The translations under genes were made by a program, and so were the position numbers. From Lamellibrachia satsuma (Eukaryota; Annelida; Polychaeta; Sabellida; Siboglinidae), in the NCBI GenBank assembly GCA_033239005.1, contig BSQZ01000050.1, positions 4,502,501 through 4,566,500 on the forward strand: a stretch of DNA of 64,000 bases, given 5' to 3'. The notes beneath the pieces are model-generated. The model did no database searches and was not told the DNA's origin. It was given only the letters and a program-made list of their open reading frames with translations. This document shows, piece by piece, positions 17,480-28,424 of this stretch. How positions within the stretch are numbered: position 1 is the first letter of the stretch; each line of letters opens with the position of its first letter.

Positions 17480-18030
17480 CTGGAAAATTTAAATCGCCAT
17501 GACTATTGGGAACTACACGGTAGATTTTCGATAGGAACCCCGATGAACAACCTCGCTAATCAGTGGCCACATTCCTTTCCCGACCATTTTTTCACCGACG
17601 GACTACATACATTAAAAATTATTGCTCGCCATCGACCACGCCTAAACACATTAAGACGGCTATGTTTTGTATGCATTTTTATTTAAATGATGTGTATATC
17701 CAGACTTACGCCAGAGAGGTAGTAATATACGAAGTAAATGAAATAATTTATAATGATTACATGATGGATCCATCTATTATGAAATAAACAGGAACATACA
17801 TTGATCTTATTCGCGACGCATGCGCATTAGCACTATATTTTTTGACGTCCTACAGACGTGGTTTCATTCTTAGCCAACAGGTGTCGTAATTGTTATAAAT
17901 AATCAATGTCAATTGTATGACAGCAGATAACAAAACTGACTACATACGCATTTATCTAAGTTAACTAAAGATTTCAGAAATTCTAAATATAAAATAAGTG
18001 TATGACCCATTTCGAATTCTACCAAATTCA
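17480..18030 (+). repeat. Dispersed repeat family X, copy 1
   Basis: Collinear with 49050-49510, for example around AATCAGTGGCCACATTC, ATCCAGACTTACGCC, CATTAGCACTATATTTTTT and CATTTATCTAAGT. A short frame covers part of it (17405-17686), but both copies are broken. Class unknown. Confidence 0.7.
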
Positions 18031-18049
18031 AGTTTTTATTCTCTAATAA

Positions 18050-18390
18050 TGTACAATGGTGTATGAGATAAATACACAACACCAAGAGTACTTGAAAGTA
18101 CTCAAAACATTTACAAATAATAAGAACAATCAATGTTAGTTAAACTTACCAATTATTATTTTGATTAACTTACAAATTATTATTAGTTTATTTAAACTAT
18201 GAATATTAAACAACACAGAGAACTTGAAATATTTGGGATGATTAATAAAACATTTTGTCAGAGATATATTTCTCTGGTCTCTTAAAGTGTCACATAGCAA
18301 CATTAGATGAAATTCATCCCCAATCTCATTTCTATTACACAACGTACAATACCTTTCACAATCTTCTGCCCAGGTTTTCAAAAGGGTAGG
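18050..18390 (-). mobile_element. LINE C-terminal fragment
   Basis: The minus frame (18136-18381) has a CTLCNRNEIGDEFHLML segment, a C..C..H/C-type motif typical of the region after RT in several non-LTR retrotransposons. Nothing else of the element is intact. Confidence 0.5.
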
Positions 18391-18582
18391 GTGCCATTTT
18401 AGAAAAAGGGCATTTGCGACACTCGACTAAATAGTTAACATGACACATCAGGCATTGCACAATTTAGTGAATGAATGTGAGGCACATGCTACACAGAGGC
18501 ACCAAACCCAAGCTGACACTTGCGCTCCGAGAGCTAGGCTTTGGCTGTTGCTGGCACACACTTCTCAAATATAGCATCACTG

Positions 18583-19295
18583 CAGTTCATGTTGATGCGC
18601 AGGAGAGCCTGCAGTGTCTCCGTATTCAGTTCATGTTGATGCGCAGGAGAGCCTGCAGTGTCTCCGTATTCAGTTCTTGTTGATGCGCAGGAGAGCCTGC
18701 AGTGTCTCTGTCTTCAGTTCATCTTGATGTGCAGGAGAGCCTGCAGTGTCTCCGTCTTCAGTTCATGTTGATGCGCAGGGGAGCCTGCAATGTCTCCGTC
18801 TTCAGTTCATCTTGATGCGCAGGGGAGCCTGCAATGTCTCCGTCTTCAGTTCATGTTGATGCGCAGGAGAGCCTGCAGTGTCTCCGTCTTCAGTTCATGT
18901 TGATGCGCAGGAGAGCCTGCAATGTCTCCGTCTTCAGTTCATCTTGATGCGCAGGGGAGCCTCCAGTGTCTCCGTCTTCAGTTCTTGTTGATGCGCAGGA
19001 GAGCCTGCAGTGTCTCCTTCTTCAGTTCTTGTTGATGCGCAGGAGAGCCTGCAATGTCTCCGTCTTCAGTTCATCTTGAAGCGCAGGAGAGCCTGTAGTG
19101 TCTCCGTCTTCAGTTCATGTTTATGCGCAGGAGAGCCTGTAGTGTCTCCGTCTTCAGTTCATCTTGATGCGCAGGAGAGCCTGCAGTGTCTCCGCCTTCA
19201 GTTCATCTTGATGCACAGGAGAGCCTGCAGTGTCTCCGTCTTCAGTTCATCTTGATGCGCAGGAGAGCCTGCAGTGTCTCCGTCTTCAGTCGGCT
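18583..19295. repeat. 44-bp minisatellite
   Basis: About 16 tandem copies of a 44-bp unit containing TGATGCGCAGGAGAGCCTGC. Since 44 is not a multiple of three, the reading frame changes each unit, so the overlapping frames (18471, 19010 and 19186 onward) are not genes. Each unit holds a GCAGG..CCTGC inverted motif. Confidence 0.9.
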
Positions 19296-19299
19296 GCAG

Positions 19300-20670
19300 T
19301 GCTTCGCTTCACCAGCGCCAACTGACTATCTTTGTAATGACTCACAAAAAACATCACCATTTACAGTAATGATATCGGTAGGAAATATGTACAAAAATAA
19401 ACATGACATATTAAATTACTCATTAGTAACCACCACTGAATTTGTATTTAAAAACAACAGTTGCCATTCCAATCATCACTACTACACTCTAGTCCAGTAG
19501 GTCTACTTACAGTAGTTACTATAATTATAGAGGTGGTATGTGCCATTATTTTTCCTCAATACAATTGAAGGCTAACTCTTGCCTAAAATGATTTACGATT
19601 TTATGATTAAAGCACGCACACACCACCACTGCATATTATTACGTCGACGAGTGTCAAATATGCCGACACTCGGTCGACATGAAATTAAACATGTTGTGGG
19701 CGATAATAGATGACATGTCTATGTTAAAATACACGTGAGCCCGCATTCTAGACAAGTGGTTAATGACTAGTAGTACCACTAACAACTTACGAAATCTATC
19801 AAGCATAATATATATCACAGTAGTGTAAATAGCCCGGCCCAACAGATTCGGTTGCACTTATTTATTCAGATTAATTTTACCAAACTTACCTCTGCGCGGC
19901 AGCTAAACGAGCGAATATCGAAACTGGTATCACACGTGGCCGTAATTGAACCAATCAGTGACGAACAACCGACTGTTGAGCCTGAGGCTGCCGCATGAAC
20001 ACAAATATATCGCAATGCCAAACTATTTTGGTTTCACGAAATATATAGCAGGTTTTCACGAAAATATATGAACAAATACATTTAAATGTAGTACTGTTTA
20101 TAGTGTGAAAATAGCATGTTACAAATAGTCTAACATATGTAAGTAATTGTTAGTAAATTTATTTCCTCCTCACCATCATCGTGTACAATATAATGCAAAC
20201 AAAAGCAATGAAGATGAGGTGGCTACCAGAGAAGTATAAACTTATCGGGCTAGTAGCCAGTGACGATGACGTCAGGAACCAATTAACTTGAAGATTTGTC
20301 AGTGCATGTCATTTGTTGCATAGCCGCCATATTGATTTGTCATTTGGGTGAGGGTGGTCCCAGCAGTTGTGTTATAAGTGTGGGCCGTTGGGTTGTTCAC
20401 ACTGGAGTGAGCAGTGTGCATTAGTGTTATACTCTCGAAGACATCTGGAGGCTTCTGGGGACTGTTGTGGGACAGCGAATACGGTTATTTCCTACTGCTG
20501 CTGTGCGAATCGACAGAAGACAGGATCTAAAAAAAAATGTCAAAGGTAAACATCCTCAATTGTACAAACATAGTTTAGTTGACTGTCAGCACGAACATGC
20601 ATTAGTGCATGAATAGATTGTGCATGTAATAAGATATGAGGTAACTGTAGCCAGGATCAGGTTGGTGCCT
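19300..20670. other. Unassigned; possible first exon near 20320-20548
   Basis: A 60-codon frame (20367-20549) ends at an AAAG/GTAAAC donor-like site after a GC-richer stretch. It could be a 5' exon of a host gene but nothing confirms it. Confidence 0.25.
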
Positions 20671-20675
20671 TCTTT

Positions 20676-20892
<217 letters not shown>

Positions 20893-21890
20893 ATAGGCTA
20901 GTCAGGCAATGCCTTGAGCAATACACATGTGAAATAGACAGCATTGTTGACTGTTGAGTTTATGCTATTAGGTCTTCGTACATGCATAGTACTATTTTTA
21001 CATTAATACCTAAATGTATGCTAGGGAATTTATGCATAAACATTAGTATTATTAAATATTAGTACTGAATAAGATAACAGGTATTTCATAAACAACATTG
21101 TGAACAGCACCAATGTGTTGGAACTATGGTACTTAACATATGTTTATGTATCGTCTTATCTTACACTGGGCACTATGATATGCAAATAGCTTACTTGTTC
21201 TTTTTGCATTTGTACAGGATCACTCCTTTATGTGGCACTGAAGTTAGATCAGGAGTGTAAATTGTGCAATGACTGAGAAACTTGGTTTTGCGTAATTTTA
21301 GTAGTAAGATTAGTTTATCAATTTAATTAGTAAGTTGTAATAAATGCAATTGTATCTTACAAATTTGCGTTACAGTGGCATATTCTTAATTTAGGCATAA
21401 GCTTACCATCTGCAGCCATATTATTACAGTTATTTAACAGTCACATTAGTGAGACATGTATTTTATCCCATTGTACATCTACTACTCTCAATAATTGAAG
21501 TTATATCATAGATATATAGTAATAATATCTTATTAATACTGTATATATATGGATATGTGATGAAGACTGGGTGCTGTACAGTATAAACACTGGGCCTCCA
21601 GTGGGTTGTTGCCGTGCAGCAGCATGAATGTCACTGGTCCATGCCTGCATCACTGTATCATGTGTCAACTGAAAAGGGCTCAGCGGTCTAGTTTTACTAA
21701 CGGGTGCTCTGTTTAAGACTCCTAAACCACTTTGTGACATAATAATCATTAATACAATTTGTTTTGCAAAACAAATATCAAACATACTGCATAGGCGTTG
21801 TAATTAATTCAATTAATAAAAATGTAAATAAGTCATTATTTTGGTTAAATCGATCTCGCTGTCCAACTCCAAGAATCAAAACTGGAACGA
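20893..21890. other. Unassigned AT-rich sequence
   Basis: No gene, RNA or repeat recognised. Confidence 0.35.
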
Positions 21891-21894
21891 AATA

Positions 21895-22018
21895 GGAACG
21901 ATCCTCAACAACGATACGAAACTGTCACCGACGACGCGAGGCTCCACGTCGTCCGTGTAGATGTGTGTCGAATCATTCGGTCATGTCCACCACGTTATCG
22001 GCCTCTTTATGAAAGGTG
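21895..22018 (-). pseudogene. Relic of Polinton penton gene (C-terminal part)
   Basis: The plus-strand text matches the intact penton gene at about 27440-27545 with many substitutions: shared blocks include GCGAG.CTCCACG.CGTCCGTGTA and CCACGT..T.GGCCTCTTTA.G. The frame is not maintained. It is an older, separate Polinton copy in the same orientation. Its missing N-terminal part resembles the fragment at 42820-43080. Confidence 0.75.
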
Positions 22019-22429
22019 AACAGGTCGCTACGTGTTTGCACGGTAGGGCACAGTAATTTTAGATATGCGTAATTTAAACAAAATCATATCTGACATAACT
22101 GCATTTCAGCTGACATATTGGCAAGTTTGCTCGTAGAACATATTGGCAGTGTAACTGGATTTTTTTATGATTTCAATAGGCGGAAGGATTTTTGGCAATT
22201 TTTTCGCCACAAGGCGCGTGTGCGTAGTAATTTATGCAGAAATTTGTAAACATTGACGGGTATGGCACGTTCATGCATTTTAAGAGTTAGAAATATGTGA
22301 TTTTGTCTAAACTCGACCAGCGTGTCAAGAAGATAATGACAACGGCAGATAAGAAGTTTCAGAATTTTTGATGGTCTCGTTTTCTATAATCGTGCAATAT
22401 GGTCACCAATGGGAAACGTGACAGTAGGC

Positions 22430-22492
22430 TTAACCCTGACGGCTCGAGTGTTAGACCCTTGAGTCGCGGGTTCGAGTCACTGATCTATATAT
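22430..22492 (+). repeat. Possible tRNA-derived SINE fragment
   Basis: GGCTCGAGTGTTAGA followed 20 bases later by GGGTTCGAGTC resembles tRNA A and B boxes. No cloverleaf is convincing, so this is at best a decayed SINE head. Confidence 0.4.
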
Positions 22493-23985
22493 AATTGGAT
22501 GGCGCGTCGGCCTGTAAATTTGACCCCACCGTGCCGCCATATTGGATAGATCAGTGCTGTCAATCGGTAGGCAATCGCAGTGTTAAAACGCTCAACTATG
22601 ATGATAAATTGCTACCTGTATATAAGTATACTTTTGTATTTTGTGATTCATAGGATACTGTTAGAGGTTAGTGATTAATAATATTATGTTTAGCGTCACA
22701 AAGTGAACGTTCCTATTTAATTATTAATATATTAAAGTCGACATAGGCATAGCGGCTAGCCAGGCTATATCGGGTTATTGGGAATATAGGCTATAATATA
22801 ATCTATATGCAAGCTTACCGATTCCTCAACTTCAAGGCTCAATGATCAGAACATTGTCTTCAGTATCTAATAATATTCAAGAAGTTCCATTTTGTATATT
22901 CTAAATGTTGCTTAACAGGGGTGAGATTTAGCAAGTCATGGAAGGTAGCCAGTCGGGCTACCAACCTTACAAAGTGAAGTAGCCCGACAGCTTCTTAGGT
23001 AGCCCACTAGTAGCCCACTTGCTACTCAATACTTTGATGATAGAAAGTAAATACTTTGAAGAAAACATGTATGAACAATATCAACGACAAATAAAAAAAC
23101 ATCAAAAACAAACAGTTTTGAAACATTTATTTTTAAGGCAGGTTCAGTAGAATGTGATACATAATACTGAATAAAATACAGTATATAATTATACACAGGT
23201 TGTTTTTCTTTCATAGGATGGTATATCAACAGTTTACGCGAAAAGTCTCCAAGCGTCACAGGGCATAAGGTCTTGTGAACTGAACAGTTTTGCTGATTTT
23301 TACGGGACCTGATTTTACCCTACCTAGAGAAACTTTAACCAGGCTCCCGATTAATTCACCACAAGCGCTCCGCGCACCATGGAGATAATTAAATGTAACT
23401 ATAATCGAGATAGCGTATATTTTTTATGTATGTACGTTTATATGTGGTTATAAATAAACACTTTCACGTTTTTCTTCTAGATGGCTTGCACTTCGGGCGC
23501 CAAACTATCAGGGATTGATCTACGACCCCACTAACGAAACGTAACGCCTTTATTTTTTCGAAATACCCTATATATCAAGGATTCTTAGCGGTTTTTATGG
23601 TAAATCAAATGTTCACTGCGTAAAACGTTAACTTCCAACAATCGCAGAAACCACGCGCGCCGTAGCGCCATATAGGCGCCATATAGGTGGTTTATATTAT
23701 TATAGTAGAAAGCACGCACCCACGTATTGGCCCGAGGTCGCAGACCAATACACAAAAAAAAGACAGTAGAAAGCAGATATTCTACTATTCATCAACCAAC
23801 ACAAGTATCCACGCGATCTTCTATATTTTGAATATTCAACGAGTATTGCATCACGTGTGTGACGCGATTGTTTCGGTAATACGTTCGAGCGTATTGATGG
23901 CATATTGCCTGAGCCATTTGGTAAACATTGCTATCATGACTGTCACGTATAAACTAACACGTAATCCCGTCCTGGGGACGGGCAT
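22493..23985. other. Unassigned sequence
   Basis: Only short frames in poor coding context (for example 23687-24064). No family recognised. Confidence 0.35.
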
Positions 23986-23993
23986 TTTTCTTG

Positions 23994-24280
23994 TATATAT
24001 AAAAGTGGCGCCACGCGGCTCCAAGACTATTAACATGACCGGTTATTATTTCAATGTAGAATGACCGTTCAGTTACACCATGGACATGTCCATGTATATT
24101 AACTGGACTGCCAGCTCCGCGTTATGCGCGAACGAGTTCGATTTTGCGCACGCCGCGGACACATTGAGTTGTTTACTTCCGGCGTCGCCGGTTGAATATA
24201 AATGGCGTTCGAGTTGCACAGATGAAAATGTCAAAAAGCGTCGGCAGCAACTGCTGCATGCCATAGTCGATTGCGCATAA
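23994..24280 (+). CDS. Possible small gene next to the Polinton, 66 aa
   Basis: A TATA-like TATATATAAAAG (about 23994-24005) precedes a 66-codon frame with ATG at 24080 and TAA at 24278-24280, just outside the left target duplication. The product is Ala/Cys-rich with a basic KKRRQQ segment near the end; no family recognised. The local GC content is higher than in surrounding sequence. It could be a leftover accessory gene of the older Polinton whose penton relic lies upstream, or chance. Confidence 0.25.
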
Positions 24281-24287
24281 GCAATGC

Positions 24288-24293
24288 TACATA
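24288..24293. repeat. Target-site duplication, left copy (TACATA)
   Basis: Direct 6-bp copy identical to 42174-42179; 6 bp is the duplication length characteristic of Polintons. Confidence 0.9.
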
Positions 24294-24460
24294 AGTAGTT
24301 ATAGTGTCGGAATGGGGGATCAAAAGAGCGGCCCAGTAAAGAGCAACCCAGTAACTTCCGGTCACGTGACTTCTGGGTAGCCCCCAGCGCCCCCTAGCGG
24401 TGACCTACATCCACCACGAGCGCCCCCTAGCGACTGGAGATAACCCTAACGGTCATAACC
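24294..24460 (+). repeat. Polinton left terminal inverted repeat (167 bp)
   Basis: Reverse complement of 42007-42173 except for 5 mismatches clustered at 24363-24369 (CACGTGA here, ATAGAGG in the other arm read inward). Contains two direct copies of AGCGCCCCCTAGCG. Confidence 0.95.
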
Positions 24461-24634
24461 TTGTGTGTGTGTGTGTGTTGACCTATGACCGGGTAGTGAC
24501 CGTGACGAATCATACGTAGTAATTATAGGGTCATTAGTAATTAATAATAGGATCGTTAATTATATCAACTATCAAAGGGGACTAATGGAGACGAGAAATC
24601 AACGCAACACGATAGGGTACGAGTGCACACGTAT

Positions 24635-24640
24635 TTTATT
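24635..24640 (-). terminator. Polyadenylation signal for the structural gene cassette
   Basis: AATAAA on the minus strand, about 380 bp beyond the protease stop. Its surroundings (TATTTTATT..A.TA.AATAC) resemble those of the second minus-strand signal at 36798-36803. Confidence 0.6.
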
Positions 24641-24724
24641 GAGTATAATACAAGCAGCATGGCGATACATCAAGCGTGGTAGCGTGTAATATCACTACAA
24701 TTACGATGAATATATATATGAATC

Positions 24725-24900
24725 GACTTGCGTATGTTGACCATCGCGCCAGAGGTCGCGAGCTTAGGGGTGTTTCCACCGCGCCAGAGGCTCGAGGATG
24801 ATGACGACGACGACGAGGCGACTTGCGGATGTTTACCATCACGCCAGAGGTCGCGAGCTTACGGGTGGTGCACCACCTCGCCAGAGGCTCGAACGATGAT
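24725..24900 (-). repeat. 3'-region motif array, left
   Basis: Two ~95-bp units, each starting GACTTGCG and holding two CGCCAGAGG cores (one as CGCCAGAGGTCGCGAG). The array lies between the protease stop codon and the AATAAA, so it would be in the 3' UTR. The same GACTTG...CCA..ACG.CAGAGGTC.CG layout recurs at 36886-37083 in the other minus-strand unit. Confidence 0.7.
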
Positions 24901-25018
24901 GATGATGTGGTGTACTGCTGCTATGAGCGATAATACAGTGTACCACAATATCGCAGCTGTTTTAAGCCAATCAAATACGCGGCAATCATTAACTACTGAA
25001 TAGGTGCCGAATATATCA

Positions 25019-25507
25019 TCAGTCTCTGTAAGATACACGATAGTAGGGTATACCCTTTTTCAATAGTCTCATCCAATCGAACACTTCAACATCGTTATTG
25101 ACCAGATTAGTGTGGAACATGTTTACGAAACTCTTCATAGAAGAACCTTTACAACGAAACATTACATAAGCAACACAATATTGTCCGCAAACGTTAGACA
25201 GAGGACTCTGAAGCCTCTGGGTATTATGAGTCCATTCGGAACAGTGTTTGTTCAGGAAGGTGCGGAACGCTGCGTAACGAGGCGGCAGTCCGTACGAGCA
25301 GAAGTATTCGCCGCGTCCATCGGCGTCCAGGTACAGCGCTATCCAATGTTCGCCTGGTTCGTCGCCGTTGTCGGTGTTGCACACGAAGGCTGCGGGCAGA
25401 GTGCCGTCTATCGTAGTGGGTAGTCCGTCTCTGGGTACGACGCCGCGAAATATAGTTCTGGTGCACGGGTCCACTGCCAGTAGTCTAGCGATCTGCAGGG
25501 TGTCCAT
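25019..25507 (-). CDS. PRO: Adenain-like cysteine protease (virion maturation)
   Basis: 162 aa, in the range of the Polinton/adenovirus maturation proteases that cleave capsid precursors. Visible active-site pieces: His54 in EHWIALY, Gln100 (oxyanion-hole position) and Cys107 in SNVCGQYC, with the Gln-Cys spacing of 7 seen in adenain. The catalytic acid position, usually Asp or Glu in a YFDSFG-type motif, is Cys70 here (YFCSYG), which is unusual. It is last in the minus-strand cassette: its ATG follows the capsid gene stop with a 1-nt gap. A 3' region with repeated motifs and a polyadenylation signal follows. Family assignment is firm; activity is uncertain because of the changed residue. Confidence 0.9.
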   Translation of the reverse strand: MDTLQIARLLAVDPCTRTIFRGVVPRDGLPTTIDGTLPAAFVCNTDNGDEPGEHWIALYLDADGRGEYFCSYGLPPRYAAFRTFLNKHCSEWTHNTQRLQSPLSNVCGQYCVAYVMFRCKGSSMKSFVNMFHTNLVNNDVEVFDWMRLLKKGIPYYRVSYRD

Positions 25508-25508
25508 T

Positions 25509-26824
25509 TTAGTAGTCGTAGATGACGTTGCGATTCTTGTCGATTTCCAGCACGGACTCGAGCTCGGCGTAGGCGACGACGTTCACGGTGTTCAGCAGCG
25601 CATTGCGGAAATGCACTTCTATGCGCAGGTTGCCCTTTTGTACTAGATGGAAGCAGGGACCATCGCACTGATCGGGGGTCAGGTCGAAACCGAAGAAGGT
25701 GTAGCCGTGTCGGTAGTCGCTGCGAGTCAGTCCGTTCCCTTCGTCCTGCCACAACTTACCGGTCGACGAGAACAGACTCATGTAGCTCCTGACAAAGAGG
25801 TCGTCTTCGAAATTCGGCTGGAAAGGTTTGGAGGGTATCTGGCGTCCGTCCACGTACACCGCGAGGAAGCTGATGGCGTTGTTCTTGGCGTGAAACGGAT
25901 TCTTGTCGTACGCTCCGTTGTAGGCATCGTTATCGATGCAGCACAGCACCAGACGTTTCGGCAGGGTGCCGAGGAACAGGTTCTCGTACGTGTGCGAGCG
26001 AGTGCCGGCAGGAATGGAGTACACCTTGCACTCGACGGACCGCATCGGATACTTGACCGTGCTCTTCTCCAAAGCCTTGACGTGTGCTATCTGCACGCTG
26101 GGATTCACGGTGACTTTCTTTGCAAACAAGCAGGCATTGACTATTTGTATCTTGTAATCGGGATTGGCTCCACCGGCCATGAGTGCAAAAGCAGGTTTAC
26201 TACGCACCAGTCGGATCTTGACGTCGACGCCGTTGATGAGGAATTTATCCTGCAGAAAGAGGTCCACGTGGAGACGGCCCATCATATCGACAACACGGCT
26301 CCTCAGGATGTTCTCTCGTCGAGCCACGAACCCTTCGTTAGCTGCGGGTCCGTCGGCTATCTCGACGGCGTCCATGCGAGTGGCCGTGTCCTTGTGCCAC
26401 AGCTGACTCGTCAGTTGCGTGTCCTTGGCATCTGGACCGTAGCTGAGCAACGTCTCTATGAAGGCGCGATACGCATACGTGTTGGTCGAAGGGGTCACGA
26501 GCGTATTGTTCAGGGAGACGTCGGCTTGACTGATCAGTGCATGCAGCCAGTTATTCACCGGTCCCACGGGATCGGCCAAGTCGAGATCGTCCCCGTTGGC
26601 TCGTGTCACCTTCGCCTGCACGTGCAGTATCGTGTTGGCGAGATCCAGGTAATCGTCTCCCGATCCGGGTATGAGGAATTCTATGGGTCCACCCGAGTCC
26701 AGCGAGGACAAGGGCTGATGTTCCACTACGTGACTGTCGATGATGCTGGTCTGAGTGGGGGTACTGTAAAGAGATCCAGCTCGCTCTTGACCCCTTCACA
26801 CGACTGTTTATGTACGAATGCCAT
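25509..26824 (-). CDS. MCP: Major capsid protein (double jelly-roll), one frameshift
   Basis: Polinton hexon-like major capsid protein, predicted to form the trimeric capsomers of an icosahedral particle. The long frame gives 405 aa from an internal start at 26726. The conserved N-terminus lies in another frame: an ATG at 26822-26824 opens the usual start region (a KSELDLF motif is visible), and the frames change at the G5 run 26757-26761. The gene span of 1,316 nt is one short of a multiple of three, consistent with a single lost base. The ATG overlaps the end of the upstream basic-protein gene by 17 nt. The rest of the frame is intact to the TAA, next to the protease gene. The break may be true decay or a sequencing error. 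Confidence 0.9.
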
Positions 26825-27224
26825 CGTCGTCGTCGAATATGTCGGCCTCGCGTTTCGCGGACGTCTGTCTCTTGCGTCGTCTCTTTGCTAAAGTGACTCC
26901 TTTCTTTGCCGGCGCGCGTTTTATACGTTTTCGAGGACGCACGCCAGGAACCACCATACGCATCAGATTCCTACCGGCGTCTGTGACGCGTCGTTTGGTT
27001 GCCTTTTTTATGCTCTGTCCAGACATGACGTCGTCGGCTATGCGCACGCCGGTCTTCAAAGCCCCCTTTCCCAACGCCACGGCACCTCTCTTGATGAGCG
27101 GCATGGCGCTGCGCAGCAGACCGGTGAACAGACTACCTAGTCCATGTCCCCGCTGGTATTGAGCACCGGCGAAGTAGGGCAGTGCACCACCTGCCTGACG
27201 CGCGTAATACTCGTTGTAATTCAT
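26808..27224 (-). CDS. pVI/pX-like small basic capsid-internal protein
   Basis: 138 aa. The N-terminal half has a Gly-rich GHGLGSLFTGLLRSAMP stretch followed by an amphipathic segment (about residues 38-70). The C-terminal third is very basic (RPRKRIKRAP, KRRRKRQ) and then ends in an acidic DDDD patch. This layout is common next to Polinton capsid genes and has been compared with adenovirus minor core/cement proteins pVI and pX; I cannot decide between them. It sits between penton and major capsid, 2 nt after the penton stop and overlapping the capsid start, so a role inside the virion is likely. Confidence 0.75.
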   Translation of the reverse strand: MNYNEYYARQAGGALPYFAGAQYQRGHGLGSLFTGLLRSAMPLIKRGAVALGKGALKTGVRIADDVMSGQSIKKATKRRVTDAGRNLMRMVVPGVRPRKRIKRAPAKKGVTLAKRRRKRQTSAKREADIFDDDDGIRT

Positions 27225-27226
27225 CT

Positions 27227-28102
27227 TCAGAACAGTCCGATCCTGCGCCGTCGAAAATGAAGTGTCACGGTCACTCTACCGTACTCGAATGGCACGCGCC
27301 GTCCTGTGTCGTCCCTTATATCGATTTCAATCGACTTGAAGTGCGAGTACAACAGAGGCACGTAGTGAATGTTAGTGAACCTGTCGGATACCGTTTCGCC
27401 GTGACGTCCACCAACCGGGAGGGCTCGCAACAAAGGCGCGACAGTGTCACCTACTACGCGAGACTCCACGACGTCCGTGTAAACGTATATGGTATCGAAC
27501 CCTTGATTCATCTGCACCACGTGTTTGGCCTCTTTACGGAAGGGGTACGGAGCATCGGAACTGTGTGTAGATGGCGGTGGTATAACCACGCTGGCTGACG
27601 AACTAACTGGTCTTGGGTTATCGCGCTGGCGTGTGCTGTCTGGTGCCGGCGGACTGATGACGATCGACTCACGAAATCCTAACATAGATCCTAACGCACT
27701 GTGCTGCGGTGTTCTGAACACGGTGTTGTATGACATGTGCAACGTCATTTTTTGAGTGATCACGCTGTAGGTCAATTTAGCTTGTGCCTTGTCCGTTGTC
27801 ATAAGTCGCAGACCCCTGTTTACACGGTTCATCAATGTCACAGGACCTTTGTAATACCCAGTGGCTAACTTCATACTCGGGATACGACCCGTAGGATTGT
27901 TCTCATTGAGGAAGAACCAGACATCTTCCTCTGTAACGTTGTGCCACGTATGCGGGTACTGTATTTCTGCCAACCCGCATTCCCACTCGCCAGTCAGATC
28001 GATAAGTCGAGGTAAGTCTGTGATGTAATGAGCCAACGTATTGTTGGGATACATCTTCATGGAAGCGTTGCTAGGCAGTGTCAGGTAGAAATCAGTCGCC
28101 AT
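27227..28102 (-). CDS. Penton / minor capsid protein (single jelly-roll)
   Basis: 291 aa, matching Polinton minor capsid proteins in length and opening motif: FYLTLPSNASM, then NTLAHYITDLP and LTGEWECGLAEIQYPHTW in the first 55 residues. The C-terminus ends in a basic RRRR segment. A Ser/Pro-rich linker lies at about residues 150-180. The protein would occupy the capsid five-fold vertices. The start overlaps the upstream membrane-protein gene by 11 nt, and the stop is 2 nt before the next gene. Decayed copies of this same gene lie in both flanks of the element (21895-22018, 42820-43080). Confidence 0.88.
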   Translation of the reverse strand: MATDFYLTLPSNASMKMYPNNTLAHYITDLPRLIDLTGEWECGLAEIQYPHTWHNVTEEDVWFFLNENNPTGRIPSMKLATGYYKGPVTLMNRVNRGLRLMTTDKAQAKLTYSVITQKMTLHMSYNTVFRTPQHSALGSMLGFRESIVISPPAPDSTRQRDNPRPVSSSASVVIPPPSTHSSDAPYPFRKEAKHVVQMNQGFDTIYVYTDVVESRVVGDTVAPLLRALPVGGRHGETVSDRFTNIHYVPLLYSHFKSIEIDIRDDTGRRVPFEYGRVTVTLHFRRRRIGLF

Positions 28103-28424
28103 TACGTCTCAACGTGGGATTGGGGAGCAGGTAACCCAAAGAACTACTCAACAGAGCCGTCCACAGAGTAGAATTCTCGTGACCTGTGGTCAGATTGTAA
28201 ATGCTTATGAGAATGACCGTAAACAAGATGAGCACCTGACACAGAAAGACTATTTCCTCTTTAGGACACGCGGTACCGAACAGATGCCAAGGAGTGCTAC
28301 CGCTACTGCTACCGCTACTGTCCTCTACGTTCTGCGCGTCAGTACTGTCCTCTACTGCTACTACGTCCTCTTGTTCCTCCTGTTCTACGACGGTGAAGTC
28401 TCGTGTTGTCGTGTCATGTGTCAT
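28092..28424 (-). CDS. Single-pass membrane protein, 110 aa
   Basis: Acidic, Ser-rich N-terminal half (about residues 15-45), one hydrophobic segment at about 58-79 (VFLCQVLILFTVILISIYNL), then a conserved-looking LWTALLSSSLGYLLPNP tail. Small proteins with this SLGYLLPNP ending are recurrent in Polintons; their function is unknown to me. A role in a virion membrane or at host membranes is inference. The start overlaps the integrase stop by 4 nt (ATGA) and the end overlaps penton by 11 nt. Confidence 0.75.
   Translation of the reverse strand: MTHDTTTRDFTVVEQEEQEDVVAVEDSTDAQNVEDSSGSSSGSTPWHLFGTACPKEEIVFLCQVLILFTVILISIYNLTTGHENSTLWTALLSSSLGYLLPNPTLRRNGD

Noticed and set aside
18471..19500. Three frames of 70-104 codons that look like a repeat protein
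   Set aside because: The 44-bp minisatellite shifts frame every unit; no conserved product.
20367..20549. Cys-rich 60-aa secreted peptide
   Set aside because: No signal peptide pattern and no partner exon; kept only as a possible exon in the unassigned region.
22430..22492. tRNA gene
   Set aside because: A/B-box-like motifs are present but no acceptor stem or cloverleaf can be drawn.
25647..26891. 414-codon plus-strand frame
   Set aside because: Antisense shadow of the capsid gene; no family resemblance, while the minus frame is clearly the capsid protein.
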